This document shows, piece by piece, positions 44,329 through 52,996 of a DNA stretch of 58,002 bases (the first letter of the stretch is position 1; each line of letters begins with the position of its first letter). The notes under the pieces are model-generated. The model was not told the origin of the DNA, ran no database searches, and was given only the letters and a program-made list of their open reading frames with translations. The DNA comes from Lachnospiraceae bacterium (GTDB lineage: Bacteria; Bacillota; Clostridia; Lachnospirales; Anaerotignaceae), in assembly GCA_910576545.1 (NCBI GenBank), contig CAJTKM010000021.1, forward strand, positions 1-58,002. Reading direction: 5' to 3'. Position numbers and translations under genes: made by a program.

Positions 44329-45258
44329 ATGTTTGGACAGTTTTTTGTGCTTTTTGCGATGGTTGGCGTAGGCTGCCTTTGCAGCCGGAGGGGCTGGATT
44401 ACGCAGGAAGTAAATACGGGACTTGGCTCCCTGGTGATGCAGGTGACATGCCCCGCACTGCTTTTTGTTACGATTTCCGGCAATGATATTGCGCCCGGCC
44501 GCCTGCCGGTTTATTTTGGTGTGGCGGCGGCACAGTATGGGGCGATGCTGCTCGGCGGCAGGCTGATGCGCCTGTTTTGCAGGGACAGGGGCTATTCCGC
44601 CGGAGAACTGGGAATGCTGGAATGCAGCCTTGCGACTGTGAATAATGGATTCATCGGTCTGCCCGTGGCGATGCTGTTTTTCGGGCAGGTGGCCGCCCTG
44701 TATATGTCGGCGGCTTTTTTCGGCGTGCATCTGTATCTCTGGACTTATGGCATTTATGCCTTGCAGGGGAAGGGCGGTGCGCTTTCCTGGAAGGCAATGG
44801 CAAGAAAGATTGTAAACCCGAACTGCATGATGGTGTTTCTGGGGCTTTTGTTCTCTCTGACGGGCTGGGCGGGATACCTGCCTGTTTTCCTGAAAGATTT
44901 CCTTTCCACACTGGGGAATCTCTCAACGCCGCTTTCTCTCATCTATATTGGCGCGATGGCGGGAAACACGGGTCTGAAACGCCTGCTGGGGCAGGGGGAA
45001 GCCATGCGGCTGGCTCTGCTGAAAATGCTCCTCTTTCCCGGTCTGACTGCTGCTGTGCTGTATGTTCTTCCGGCGGAGCCAATGCTGAAAACAGCCTTTT
45101 TGGTTTCCATGACGTGCCCCTGTGCGGCCATTATGCCGATGGTAACGGAGCAGTACGGTACTGGGAGGGAAATGGCTCTGGACGTGACACTGCTGACAAC
45201 GTTTTTTTCCATGCTGACACTGCCTGCGTGCATCTGGCTCTGCGGGGTGCTGTTCTGA
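44329..45258 (+). CDS. AEC family transporter
   Basis: A 309-residue protein with about ten membrane helices in two halves, of the auxin-efflux-carrier type. PALLFVTISGND in helix 2 and the NNGFIGLPVAMLFFG helix (about 105-119) are characteristic, with CPCAAIMPMVTEQYG in the second half. Such carriers move organic acids or related anions; substrate unknown. A weak inverted-repeat-poor gap of 136 bases separates it from apt. Confidence 0.9.
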   Translation: MFGQFFVLFAMVGVGCLCSRRGWITQEVNTGLGSLVMQVTCPALLFVTISGNDIAPGRLPVYFGVAAAQYGAMLLGGRLMRLFCRDRGYSAGELGMLECSLATVNNGFIGLPVAMLFFGQVAALYMSAAFFGVHLYLWTYGIYALQGKGGALSWKAMARKIVNPNCMMVFLGLLFSLTGWAGYLPVFLKDFLSTLGNLSTPLSLIYIGAMAGNTGLKRLLGQGEAMRLALLKMLLFPGLTAAVLYVLPAEPMLKTAFLVSMTCPCAAIMPMVTEQYGTGREMALDVTLLTTFFSMLTLPACIWLCGVLF

Positions 45259-45320
45259 CAGCGGTTTTGCAGACAGGTGCGCGGTGCCGTGCATTTCTAT
45301 GAAATATTTTGCAAAAATCC

Positions 45321-45349
45321 TTGCAAACATCTGTGAGATATGCTATAAT
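45321..45349 (+). promoter_or_regulatory. Promoter of rplS
   Basis: TTGCAA (45321-45326), 17-base spacer, TATAAT (45344-45349), with TG one base upstream of the -10 box region (ATGC). A strong match suited to a ribosomal protein gene. Confidence 0.85.
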
Positions 45350-45355
45350 CTGAAA

Positions 45356-45430
45356 CTGTGATTACGGATGTTCCAATACTGCGTCAAAGGGACGGCGGCA
45401 AGAACATCTTTGAGGAAGGGAGGAAACACG
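45356..45430 (+). ncRNA. L19 leader
   Basis: The 5' leader of rplS folds by a long-range 7-pair stem, GATGTTC (45367-45373) with GAACATC (45402-45408), enclosing a GGGACGGCGGC segment. It ends just before the ribosome site AAGGGAGG. Position and structure fit the ribosomal protein L19 leader of Firmicutes, which is thought to bind L19 for autoregulation. Family assignment is from memory of the architecture. Confidence 0.7.
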
Positions 45431-45775
45431 ATGGATATTATCAGAGAACTGGAAAAGGAACAGCTGAAAAGCGAAGTAACTCCTTTTAACGTAGGCGACA
45501 CCATCCGCGTATATGCGAAGGTTGTAGAAGGTACGAGAGAAAGACTGCAGATGTTCGAAGGCGTTGTTATCAAAAGACAGGGCGGCGGCATCCGTGAAAC
45601 TTTCACAGTAAGACGTATTGCTTCCGGCGTTGGCGTGGAAAGAACATGGCCCCTGCATTCCCCCAGAATCGACCGTATTGAGGTAACAAGACGCGGCGTA
45701 GTAAGACGCGCGAAACTGTTCTACCTGAGAGATAAGGTCGGCAAGGCGGCTAAGGTTAAGGAAGTATTGAGATAA
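45431..45775 (+). CDS. rplS: 50S ribosomal protein L19
   Basis: 114 residues at the 30S-50S interface. [35 protein letters not shown] (in family blocks VGDTIRV and [10 protein letters not shown]), [18 protein letters not shown] and a basic RRAKLFYLR end are the family signature. Arginine codon AGA is heavily used, as in the aminotransferase gene at 38403. Confidence 0.98.
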   Translation: MDIIRELEKEQLKSEVTPFNVGDTIRVYAKVVEGTRERLQMFEGVVIKRQGGGIRETFTVRRIASGVGVERTWPLHSPRIDRIEVTRRGVVRRAKLFYLRDKVGKAAKVKEVLR

Positions 45776-45778
45776 GCA

Positions 45779-45823
45779 AAAAAAGGTCTTGGTGAACAGT
45801 TTTCATCAAGGCTTTTTTCGTGA
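45779..45823 (+). terminator. Terminator after rplS
   Basis: AGGTCTTGGTGA pairs with TTCATCAAGGCTT with one or two mismatches, followed by TTTTTT. It lies before the second signal peptidase gene. Confidence 0.7.
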
Positions 45824-45882
45824 GGAGCGGAACATTCCGCTTCTGACGAAAAAAGCGGAGAGAGGAAAAAGGAGGGCTGGAA

Positions 45883-46572
45883 ATGGAGCAGGAAGAACAG
45901 AGGGCAGAAGGCCTGCCGGAGGAAACGGCACACGTTGAGGAGGAAACATTGCAGGCCGAAACAGCGGAGGAAATACCGGCGGGGGGCAGAAGGCGCAGAC
46001 GGGAGAAGAAAAAGAAGAAGAAGAAGGAACTGCCGTTCCTTGTTTGGCTTGCACTGCTGGTGGTGTTTGTGCTGGTTCTGCGGAACTTTGTGCTGGGGAC
46101 GGTTTATGTGAAAGGCTCATCTATGGAGCCAAACTTCTACCACGGCGATTTGGTGTTTATGGAAAAGCTGAGTGTACGTCTGGGTACGCCGCAGAGGGGC
46201 GATGTTGTGATCTGCCGGCTGGATAACCAGGATGGCCCGGAGGAAAATATAATCAAGCGTGTGATTGGTCTGCCGGGAGATGAAATAGATATTGTCTGGA
46301 ACGGGGACAGCGAAGACGTGGAATATGCGCTGTACCGTAACGGGGAACTGGTGGAGGAACCGTTTTTAGGTGAGCCGATGATGACGGCGGGCGACCAGGA
46401 TTATCCGTATACTGTGGAGGACGGAACATTTTTCGTAATGGGCGATAACCGCAACGCAAGCTCGGACAGCCGCAGGACTTCCATCGGCGCGATTGAGAAA
46501 GAGGACCTTGTCGGCAGGGTAATTTTCCGGCTTTACCCGTTTGACAGCTTCGGGCCCGTGCAGAGGCCGTAA
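45883..46572 (+). CDS. lepB: Signal peptidase I, second copy
   Basis: 229 residues: a charged N-terminal cytoplasmic tail (about 1-50, Glu-rich then Arg/Lys-rich RRRREKKKKKKK), one membrane helix (about 53-72), GSSMEPNF with the catalytic Ser, IIKRVIGLPGDEI with the Lys, and GDNRNASSDSR. It is 60 residues longer than the copy at 5384. rplS-lepB-ylqF is a conserved order. Confidence 0.96.
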   Translation: MEQEEQRAEGLPEETAHVEEETLQAETAEEIPAGGRRRRREKKKKKKKELPFLVWLALLVVFVLVLRNFVLGTVYVKGSSMEPNFYHGDLVFMEKLSVRLGTPQRGDVVICRLDNQDGPEENIIKRVIGLPGDEIDIVWNGDSEDVEYALYRNGELVEEPFLGEPMMTAGDQDYPYTVEDGTFFVMGDNRNASSDSRRTSIGAIEKEDLVGRVIFRLYPFDSFGPVQRP

Positions 46573-46601
46573 AACCTTTACAAGAAAAGAGAGGGAACGC
46601 A

Positions 46602-47471
46602 ATGCATATACAATGGTATCCCGGGCATATGACAAAGACCCGCAGGATGATGGAAGAGAATATTTCGCTGGTGGATATCGTGATGGAGCTGGTGGACGCG
46701 CGTATCCCGTACAGCAGTAAAAATCCCGATATGGATACGCTGGCAAGGAATAAAAAGCGTATGATACTTCTGAATAAATGCGATTTGGCGGACGAAAAAG
46801 CAACCGACATCTGGCAGGTGTATTTTGAGGCGCGGGGCTTCTGCGTTATCCGCATCAACGCGCTGAAAGGCAGCGGCATGGGCGGGGTGACGGATGCCGC
46901 AAAGGGATTGATGAAGGAAAAAATAGAAAAGCTGAAAGCGCGCGGGCGTATCAATGTGCCAATCCGGAGCATGGTTGTCGGGATACCCAATGTAGGCAAA
47001 TCTACCTTTATCAATAAATATGTCGGCAAGGCAACGGCGAAAACAGGCGACAAGCCCGGCGTGACGCGCGGAAAGCAGTGGATTAAGCTGAAAAAGGACT
47101 TTGAGCTTTTGGATACGCCAGGGATACTCTGGCCGAAATTCGAGGACCAGCAGGTCGGGCTGAAACTGGCGTTTACCGGAGCAATCAATGATGATATTCT
47201 GGACGCGGAAACGCTGGGGGCGGCGTTTATCAACCATATGGTCGCGAGGGATGCGGATTGCCTGCGGCGGCGGTATCAGGTCGATTTTGATACTATTGAC
47301 GAGCCACACGAGATACTCCGGCGTATTGCCGAGGCGCGGGGCTTTAAGCTGAAAGGCGGCGAGCCGGATATGGAGCGGGCGGCAAAGATACTGCTGGACG
47401 AATTCCGCGGCGGAAAGCTGGGCAGGCTGACGCTGGAACTGCCGGAGGATATTGCAGAACAGAACGAATAA
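46602..47471 (+). CDS. ylqF: Ribosome biogenesis GTPase YlqF (RbgA)
   Basis: Helps late 50S assembly. 289 residues with the circularly permuted GTPase order: G4 NKCDLAD (about 64-70) comes before G1 GIPNVGKST (about 127-135) and G3 DTPGILWP (about 174-181). HIQWYPGHM at the N-terminus is the family start. rnhB, which often follows, is not here. Confidence 0.96.
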   Translation: MHIQWYPGHMTKTRRMMEENISLVDIVMELVDARIPYSSKNPDMDTLARNKKRMILLNKCDLADEKATDIWQVYFEARGFCVIRINALKGSGMGGVTDAAKGLMKEKIEKLKARGRINVPIRSMVVGIPNVGKSTFINKYVGKATAKTGDKPGVTRGKQWIKLKKDFELLDTPGILWPKFEDQQVGLKLAFTGAINDDILDAETLGAAFINHMVARDADCLRRRYQVDFDTIDEPHEILRRIAEARGFKLKGGEPDMERAAKILLDEFRGGKLGRLTLELPEDIAEQNE

Positions 47472-47482
47472 CAGGAAACGCG

Positions 47483-47529
47483 GCACAGCGGTGGAAACGG
47501 CAGGTTTTCATCGGCTGTGCTGTTTTTTT
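47483..47529 (+). terminator. Terminator after ylqF
   Basis: GCACAGC (47483-47489) pairs with GCTGTGC (47514-47520), with an inner GGAAAC/GTTTTC pairing, followed by TGTTTTTTT. Confidence 0.85.
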
Positions 47530-47575
47530 GCGGAAAAATCCTTTGATTTCCATGCCGGAACAGAAAAAAAGGACA

Positions 47576-47606
47576 TAAAAAAGGCACATAAGCCTGTGCC
47601 TTTTTG
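47576..47606. terminator. Second hairpin with T tract
   Basis: AAAAAAGGCACA pairs with TGTGCCTTTTT, loop TAAGCC. It is symmetrical enough to act on both strands and may end the minus-strand gene at 47760. The remainder of the gap (47607-47759) holds GC-rich palindromic fragments and no gene. Confidence 0.7.
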
Positions 47607-47759
47607 GACTGTCAAAAACCTGCTTTTGAATCGCGGAAGGGCTCGGGAATCCGCCGTGCGGCCGGCAAAGCCGCCTGCTGGCCAATTCATAAAAATCTCC
47701 CATTCTAAAATCAATGTTCCAGTAAGATTAACGTATTATGTATCACAGGAGGGAGGGGC

Positions 47760-48365
47760 TTAGAAAAGCCCAATGTGCTTACAGTCCTCCTCAAAATTTT
47801 CTTTTACAGAAGCATAATCGGGGTCATTCGCAGCGTAGCCAAACGCGATTTGCGCTTCCGCATAAGCAGATTTTGCAAGCGGTATATTGTCATCCACTAA
47901 TGCATCGTCGATAATATTGATGTATGTCACGTGAATATCGACAATATCTATCTGACCGGATTGAAGCATTGAAATGGCCTCCTGAATTTCCTCCTTGCTT
48001 GCTCCTGCGTCTGCAGCATATTGTGATAAAATCGGCAGGCTGCTTGATGCCGCGGGCGCGGGCGTTTCAGGCGCTGGCGTCTGCTGCTGTGCGCTTGCAG
48101 GAACTTCCCCAAGGTAAACAGTGTTTGTGCCGCCGTTCCATGTGACTTCTTTGCCGACCGCTTCGCCGACTGCGCGGATAGGCAGGTAAGTCGTGCCGTT
48201 ATAAATGAACGGTTCCGCGCTGGTGGAAAGCTCCTTGCCGTCCACAACGATTTTAATGTTGCGGAATGTCGCGGAAATGTTCTTTGTGCCGTTTGCGGCG
48301 GAAACGGTGCATGTGCCGAGTGCCATTGCGCCCACTAAACCAAGTACAACTGCTTTCTTTTTCAT
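47760..48365 (-). CDS. Secreted stalk-domain protein, paralog 2
   Basis: A 201-residue exported protein of exactly the same length as the gene at 29431. Signal peptide (1-23) and stalk domain (about 24-90) differ from that copy at only a few positions, and the leader of both genes ends in a GGGGA-type ribosome site. The linker is Pro/Ala/Gln-rich. The C-terminal domain (about 110-201) is only loosely similar. ATG 48365 was chosen over an ATG 126 bases earlier, as it starts the signal peptide. The leader has a CTGCCGGA/TCCGGCAG hairpin (48390-48407). Confidence 0.87.
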   Translation of the reverse strand: MKKKAVVLGLVGAMALGTCTVSAANGTKNISATFRNIKIVVDGKELSTSAEPFIYNGTTYLPIRAVGEAVGKEVTWNGGTNTVYLGEVPASAQQQTPAPETPAPAASSSLPILSQYAADAGASKEEIQEAISMLQSGQIDIVDIHVTYINIIDDALVDDNIPLAKSAYAEAQIAFGYAANDPDYASVKENFEEDCKHIGLF

Positions 48366-48462
48366 AAAAATTTCCCCTCTCTGTTTGCTCTGCCGGATTT
48401 CCGGCAGGCTGATAATGAAAATAGCTGTAAATTCTGTGCAAACTGTACAGCCAATTTTTGAA

Positions 48463-48491
48463 ATTATATCATGAATACCGAAAATTGGCAA
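48463..48491 (-). promoter_or_regulatory. Promoter of stalk-protein paralog 2
   Basis: On the minus strand: TTGCCA (48491-48486), 17-base spacer, TATAAT (48468-48463). It lies about 100 bases before the start codon at 48365. Confidence 0.7.
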
Positions 48492-48558
48492 TCATATAAA
48501 GTTTTATTTTGGTTTTTTTGTCTGTTTTTCGGAATAACACAGAAAAGCATGGAAATGA

Positions 48559-48590
48559 AAAGGAGGCTTTTGCAAGCCTCCCTTTTTTAC
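48559..48590 (-). terminator. Terminator of spoIIE
   Basis: GGAGGCTT and AAGCCTCC with a TTGC loop (48561-48582 core), T tract on the minus strand side too. It overlaps the spoIIE stop region. Confidence 0.85.
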
Positions 48591-51028
48591 GGAATCCGTT
48601 TTTTCCAGAACCGCCCCGCCACGACGGTCATATCGTCCGTCCTGCCGTCGCGGCGTTCTTTTTTTGCGGCGTGCAGTATGTATTCGGCGGCTTCCTGCGG
48701 GTTTGCCATTGGGCGTTCTGCCAGCTTTTCCCGCAGCCATGCTGACGTACGTTCTTCGCCGTCGAGTGCGTCTGTCACGCCATCCGTTACGAGGAATACC
48801 ATATCCCCATCTTTTAACTGCATTTCATTTTTTTCCAGCGTGACCTGTTTCAATATGCCAGCGGGCAGGGAGGCCGAACGGAGGGAAATGACCCGCCCGC
48901 CGCGGCTGATATAGGAGGCCGATGCCCCCAGCTTGATGAATTCGGCTTTGCCGTTGTATAAATCCACCCCACAAATATCCAGCGTCGCGTAGCTTTCCTC
49001 CCCCCGCCGCAGGAGCAGCGCGGAATTTATCATTTTTACTGCAAGCTCCCGCCCGAAGCCTGCCTGTGTGAACTGTTCCAGAAGCTCTATGGCGGTCTGA
49101 CTTTCTTTTGCTGCCTTTTCCCCGGTGCCCATACCGTCAGAAAGAGCCATCAACGCAGTCCCATATTCCGTATCGAAAAATGCCGCCGCATCCCCTACGG
49201 GCATCCCTTCCTCAGCAGGGGATACAGCCGCCGCCATCGTCAGGCAGAAGGGCGGTTCTTCCCAGAATTGGAGGATACAGTTTTTTTCCTCCGCGTCACA
49301 GCGGCAGACGCCCGGGCTGTCCTCCCGCAGCGTCATTGGACAGCCCATTGTTTTTCTTATCAGCGGCAAAACCTGTGAACGGCAGAGCCCCTTCCCGCCG
49401 CAGGTTCCCAGCGTCAGCCGGACACGCCGCCCTTTGCCGTTCTGCTCCTCTGTGACCAGCACCTTTTTCGGGCGGAAGCCATTCTTGCGCAGTACCGCTG
49501 TCAGCGTTTCTGCCATATTTTCCAGAAAAATGCAGTCCGGCTCCATTTCACCGGAAAGGTCTTTTAATATGCCGCCGACTGCAAGCAGCTGTTCGCTGAC
49601 CAGCTCGCGGCATTCCGTCAGGCGGCTTGTCCAGAGGCAGTCGCGGCGGTAGCCGGTATAGACCTCGTTGACTGCCTTCAAAAACGCTGCCGGACGTGTG
49701 CAGTCTTTTTTGAAATGCTCCGGCATCTGCTCCATTCCCACCTGCCCCCTGCCGTCGCAGTAGGACAGGGCGGAGAAGGTCATGCCGTAGGTGCGGTAGA
49801 GTTCTTCCTCCCAGCAGTAATGCGCCATGCCGCAGTCCTGACACACCCTGCCCGCAATCGTATCCACCAGCTTTGATATCTCTCCTTTGTCCTTGCGTTC
49901 CCCCTCCAGCACAAAGGTTTTGGATAATGTTTCGAAGGCCCTCGAGAAGCCTAAGAGCTTTTCTTCTGCAAGCTCTTTCATTTTTGTATACCTGTCTGCA
50001 GGGCTTTCCGTTTCCCAGAGCCCGCCTGCCAGCTTTTCCAGCAGTACGGTGGGGAACAGGGAAAACATGGCTGCCCCGGCTATCAATCCTCCCATCCAGA
50101 TTGGCTGTAATTGTTCCGGTTCTATGTAAAACAGGAAAATGACCGGCGCGAAAATCATGGCCGTGGCAGAGGCCAGCCTGCCAAGCTCACGGAAGCATCC
50201 CGCCAGCATCCCTCCCAAACTGAGGGCAATAAAAAGTGACATTCCTGCTGCGCCGCAGAGGAACAGCAGAAACCCAAGGAATACGCCTGCCGCCGCACCC
50301 CCGCCAATCCCTTCCCGCCTTGCGGCAAGCAGAAGGAAAAATACGGAAAGGCAGGGCAGGAGGGCATCCCGCAGAAAAGGCTCCTCCACAGAGGCCAGCC
50401 CTGCCAGCGCGCCGCCCGCAAGCAGAAGGAGCGATAGTGTTTCTTCCCGCGTATAAACGGGGCAGGCGGTGCGCTGTAAAAGTAATGTAACGCCTTTTTC
50501 TGCCAGAAAGCCTACGGTAAGCGTCAGCGCGCTTTCCACCAGCGCGACCGCGAAATAAAACCCAAGCCCGCTGCGGCTGATGGCGAAGAATATTCCCGCA
50601 AGGCCCATGGAAAACGCGCCGAGCAGGGCTTTTTTGCCGCCTTCCTCACGCCGGACGAAACGCCCCAGCGTCAGCTGTGTTGCGGCGGCGGCGGCAAGGA
50701 ACGCGCCTGTTTTCAGCGGCGCATGGAACATTCCGCCGATGCCGACTGCCGGAAGGACGCACCAGAACAACAGTCCTTCTCCGAAAAAAGCGGACAGGTA
50801 CGCCATGCCCATAGGGTGCAGGATTTGGAGTACCTCCAGCCTGCCCCAGAGCACGCCCATCAGGCAGAATGCCCCATACGCCGCCAGCTTTCGCAGTATG
50901 CGGGGCGGGCGTTCCACAGCTACTTTTTTCGGCAGTATGGCTTTCCCGAAGGGGAGGGGCGCGCGTCCCTCTGGCTCAAATGCGGTATCCTCCGGTAAAT
51001 ATTCTAAAGTGATTTCTGTTTTCTCCAT
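48587..51028 (-). CDS. spoIIE: Stage II sporulation protein E (phosphatase)
   Basis: An 813-residue PP2C phosphatase that dephosphorylates SpoIIAA in the forespore and so activates sigma F. It has about ten N-terminal membrane helices (roughly 50-330), a central part with the cysteine motif CQDCGMAHYCW (about 410-420), and a C-terminal PP2C domain with ALSDGMGTGEKAAKES (about 615-630), LPAGIL and TDGVTDA. Shows that the organism has sporulation genes of the canonical type. Confidence 0.95.
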   Translation of the reverse strand: MEKTEITLEYLPEDTAFEPEGRAPLPFGKAILPKKVAVERPPRILRKLAAYGAFCLMGVLWGRLEVLQILHPMGMAYLSAFFGEGLLFWCVLPAVGIGGMFHAPLKTGAFLAAAAATQLTLGRFVRREEGGKKALLGAFSMGLAGIFFAISRSGLGFYFAVALVESALTLTVGFLAEKGVTLLLQRTACPVYTREETLSLLLLAGGALAGLASVEEPFLRDALLPCLSVFFLLLAARREGIGGGAAAGVFLGFLLFLCGAAGMSLFIALSLGGMLAGCFRELGRLASATAMIFAPVIFLFYIEPEQLQPIWMGGLIAGAAMFSLFPTVLLEKLAGGLWETESPADRYTKMKELAEEKLLGFSRAFETLSKTFVLEGERKDKGEISKLVDTIAGRVCQDCGMAHYCWEEELYRTYGMTFSALSYCDGRGQVGMEQMPEHFKKDCTRPAAFLKAVNEVYTGYRRDCLWTSRLTECRELVSEQLLAVGGILKDLSGEMEPDCIFLENMAETLTAVLRKNGFRPKKVLVTEEQNGKGRRVRLTLGTCGGKGLCRSQVLPLIRKTMGCPMTLREDSPGVCRCDAEEKNCILQFWEEPPFCLTMAAAVSPAEEGMPVGDAAAFFDTEYGTALMALSDGMGTGEKAAKESQTAIELLEQFTQAGFGRELAVKMINSALLLRRGEESYATLDICGVDLYNGKAEFIKLGASASYISRGGRVISLRSASLPAGILKQVTLEKNEMQLKDGDMVFLVTDGVTDALDGEERTSAWLREKLAERPMANPQEAAEYILHAAKKERRDGRTDDMTVVAGRFWKKRIP

Positions 51029-51120
51029 TTTGCTTTCCCCCTCTGTATGCCCATTTTATAAAAAAATGCCTGCTTTTTTTGTCAAAATGGGGCGATGGCA
51101 GGGAGAATTTTTTTACAAAA

Positions 51121-51189
51121 AAAGACATGGTTTCCCATGTCTCAGACTGTCAAAAAAGGCTCAGGCTACGCCTTCAAGCCTTTTTTGAC
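51121..51189. terminator. Two back-to-back terminator hairpins
   Basis: AGACATGG tttc CCATGTCT (51121-51141), then GTCAAAAAAGGCT (51149-51161) pairing perfectly with AGCCTTTTTTGAC (51177-51189). The second one ends the glycerophosphodiesterase gene on the minus strand. The spoIIE promoter should lie just left of this. Confidence 0.8.
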
Positions 51190-51235
51190 TCTGTATATTT
51201 TATAATTGCTCGAAAATGGATTTCGACTGTGGGTT

Positions 51236-52456
51236 TTACCCCAGCATAATGGACATCATTATATCCAGAGGGACATAGACTTCACCGTCCACCATATAGC
51301 AGGTCAGGCCCGTGTCCGTCCCGCCATAAACAAGCCGGAAATCCGCTTTTGTAGTAATCATCCGCCCGCTGGTATTTATCCCGATTTCGTTCCCGATGGA
51401 ATGGAAAAGCCGCCAGGGCGTCAGGGAAAGTACCTTGCTTTCCCGGTTATATTCGGCGGAGAAGCCATTGCCGACCTTTGTCATTTCCCGCAAAGGGACA
51501 TGGGTTTCACCCATAATATCCAGCGTGGTAAATGTGATGCTTTTTTCTCCTGCTGTTACGGTCTTTTTCTCCGTACTGCGCGGCGGCGTGCGCCCAATCC
51601 AGTTCAGCTCGTAGGGCTTTATGGTGTCGGTATATATCCCGTCTACGCCCATGTCCAGCAGGCTTTCTGCCTGTTTATAACGGTTGACGGTATGTGTATA
51701 TACCTTGACCTGCTGGTTATGGAATGTATCAACCACCTGCTTTGTGATCCGGCTATGCTCAATGGTTACCGTATCCACGCCGTTTTGTTTGCAGAACAGG
51801 GCAATATCTGCGTAATCGGGGTTGTACATCTGATAGAGCGTAAAAATCCACTGCCGGAAGGGATGGATTTTTTGTACCCAGCCCAGCATTTCCTTGCTGT
51901 AAATCTGTGGCACAATGCGGTCAAGCACCTCCGGCGCGCCAATATTGTTCGCAATATCCTTCAAATCCTGAAATTGCCGTTTGACGGTTGCTTCGTCTGT
52001 TTCCTTGGTATCGGTAATCAGGTAAACGTCTTTATATTCCGCCATCAGCCCCAGAAGCTCCACCGCTGTGATGGGCGTCAGCTCATAGACTGCCTTTTTT
52101 TCGCGGTACGTCTGGGAATCCATCACCAGCGGGCCATCTGGTTCGATTTCCAGGCGGTAATAAGAGCCGCCTGCTTCAAAATCGTGGCGCACAGCAAGCA
52201 CGCCGTCCGAAGTATATGTAAAATCGGCTTCCATCACCCGGAATCCTTCGCTCCATGAAGAAAGGAAAGCCTCCTTTGTATTCGTTTCTGTTTTCCCATT
52301 TGCCTCCCCAAGCGCATGGGCGACCAGCGTATTGCCAGCGCGCCAGTCGGTTTCTGCCGCCTGCACGGGGCGCACCATGCCAAGGCTCACGCCCAGCATT
52401 GCCGCCAGCGCAACGGCTGTCAGCCTTCCGGCTGTTTTCCCGTTTTTTCCGTTCAT
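51236..52456 (-). CDS. Glycerophosphodiester phosphodiesterase with a stalk-like C-terminus
   Basis: A 406-residue exported protein: signal peptide (about 1-31), a GDPD barrel (about 40-285) with VAHALG (in place of the usual HRG), TNTKEAF, MEADFTYTSDGVLAVRHD and DTKE, then a C-terminal copper-amine-oxidase-N-like region (about 305-405: THVPLREMTKVG, YVPLDIMMSIML). It would release glycerol phosphate from lipid head groups or teichoic acids outside the cell. ATG 52456 follows CAGGAGAG. A perfect inverted repeat lies upstream. Confidence 0.88.
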   Translation of the reverse strand: MNGKNGKTAGRLTAVALAAMLGVSLGMVRPVQAAETDWRAGNTLVAHALGEANGKTETNTKEAFLSSWSEGFRVMEADFTYTSDGVLAVRHDFEAGGSYYRLEIEPDGPLVMDSQTYREKKAVYELTPITAVELLGLMAEYKDVYLITDTKETDEATVKRQFQDLKDIANNIGAPEVLDRIVPQIYSKEMLGWVQKIHPFRQWIFTLYQMYNPDYADIALFCKQNGVDTVTIEHSRITKQVVDTFHNQQVKVYTHTVNRYKQAESLLDMGVDGIYTDTIKPYELNWIGRTPPRSTEKKTVTAGEKSITFTTLDIMGETHVPLREMTKVGNGFSAEYNRESKVLSLTPWRLFHSIGNEIGINTSGRMITTKADFRLVYGGTDTGLTCYMVDGEVYVPLDIMMSIMLG

Positions 52457-52491
52457 CGCTCTCTCTCCTGTATTTTGGCTGAAATTTATAG

Positions 52492-52517
52492 TTCCGATAT
52501 ACAAACGTATATCGGAA
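52492..52517 (-). promoter_or_regulatory. Perfect inverted repeat upstream of the phosphodiesterase
   Basis: TTCCGATATAC (52492-52502), AAAC, GTATATCGGAA (52507-52517): 11-base arms without mismatch. It lies 36 bases before the start codon, has no T tract beside it, and so looks like a protein-binding operator rather than a terminator. Confidence 0.6.
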
Positions 52518-52603
52518 GGGAATTTCTGCCCGTATTTTTTTGAATCCGAAATTTTGCCGGAGCCGGATACATCCAGCGCCGGCAGAGCTTTGCCCGAAGG
52601 GGT

Positions 52604-52918
52604 TTACTCCTTATCTTCTCCATCGAACAGGTCGTAAAATGTATTGGAAACCTTTTCAAAGTCGTCATCGTCTTCGATAACGCTCAGTTCCACATCGTCG
52701 CCGTTTTCCTGATATTCATACAGCAGGACGGTTTCATCCTCCAAAGGCAGCAGAGCGATAAATTCTTTCCCCTTCATGCCTTCCACTTCAAATACGCCAA
52801 GAATGCCGCATTCCAGTTCAGTATCATCCTCAAGTGTCAGGAACATCGTTTCCAGTTCCATTTCTTCATGCTCATGGTCGTGTTCGTGGTCATGACCGCA
52901 TCCACAGGTTTTGCACAT
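52604..52918 (-). CDS. DUF1292 protein with a Cys/His-rich N-terminus
   Basis: A 104-residue acidic protein. The N-terminus MCKTCGCGHDHEHDHEHEE looks like a metal-binding tag (three Cys, five His). The rest is the DUF1292/YrzB fold (LTLEDDTELECGILGVFEVEG, split in family blocks; YIALLPLED-like FIALLPLEDE; LYEYQ). ATG 52918 follows AAAGGAGG; the earlier in-frame ATG is rejected. Function unknown. Confidence 0.87.
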   Translation of the reverse strand: MCKTCGCGHDHEHDHEHEEMELETMFLTLEDDTELECGILGVFEVEGMKGKEFIALLPLEDETVLLYEYQENGDDVELSVIEDDDDFEKVSNTFYDLFDGEDKE

Positions 52919-52996
52919 AATATTTCCTCCTTTGTTTTTCCTCGGTTTCTCTGTCGCCTTACCTATTATCATACCTTAGAATTGCCGTATGAACAA

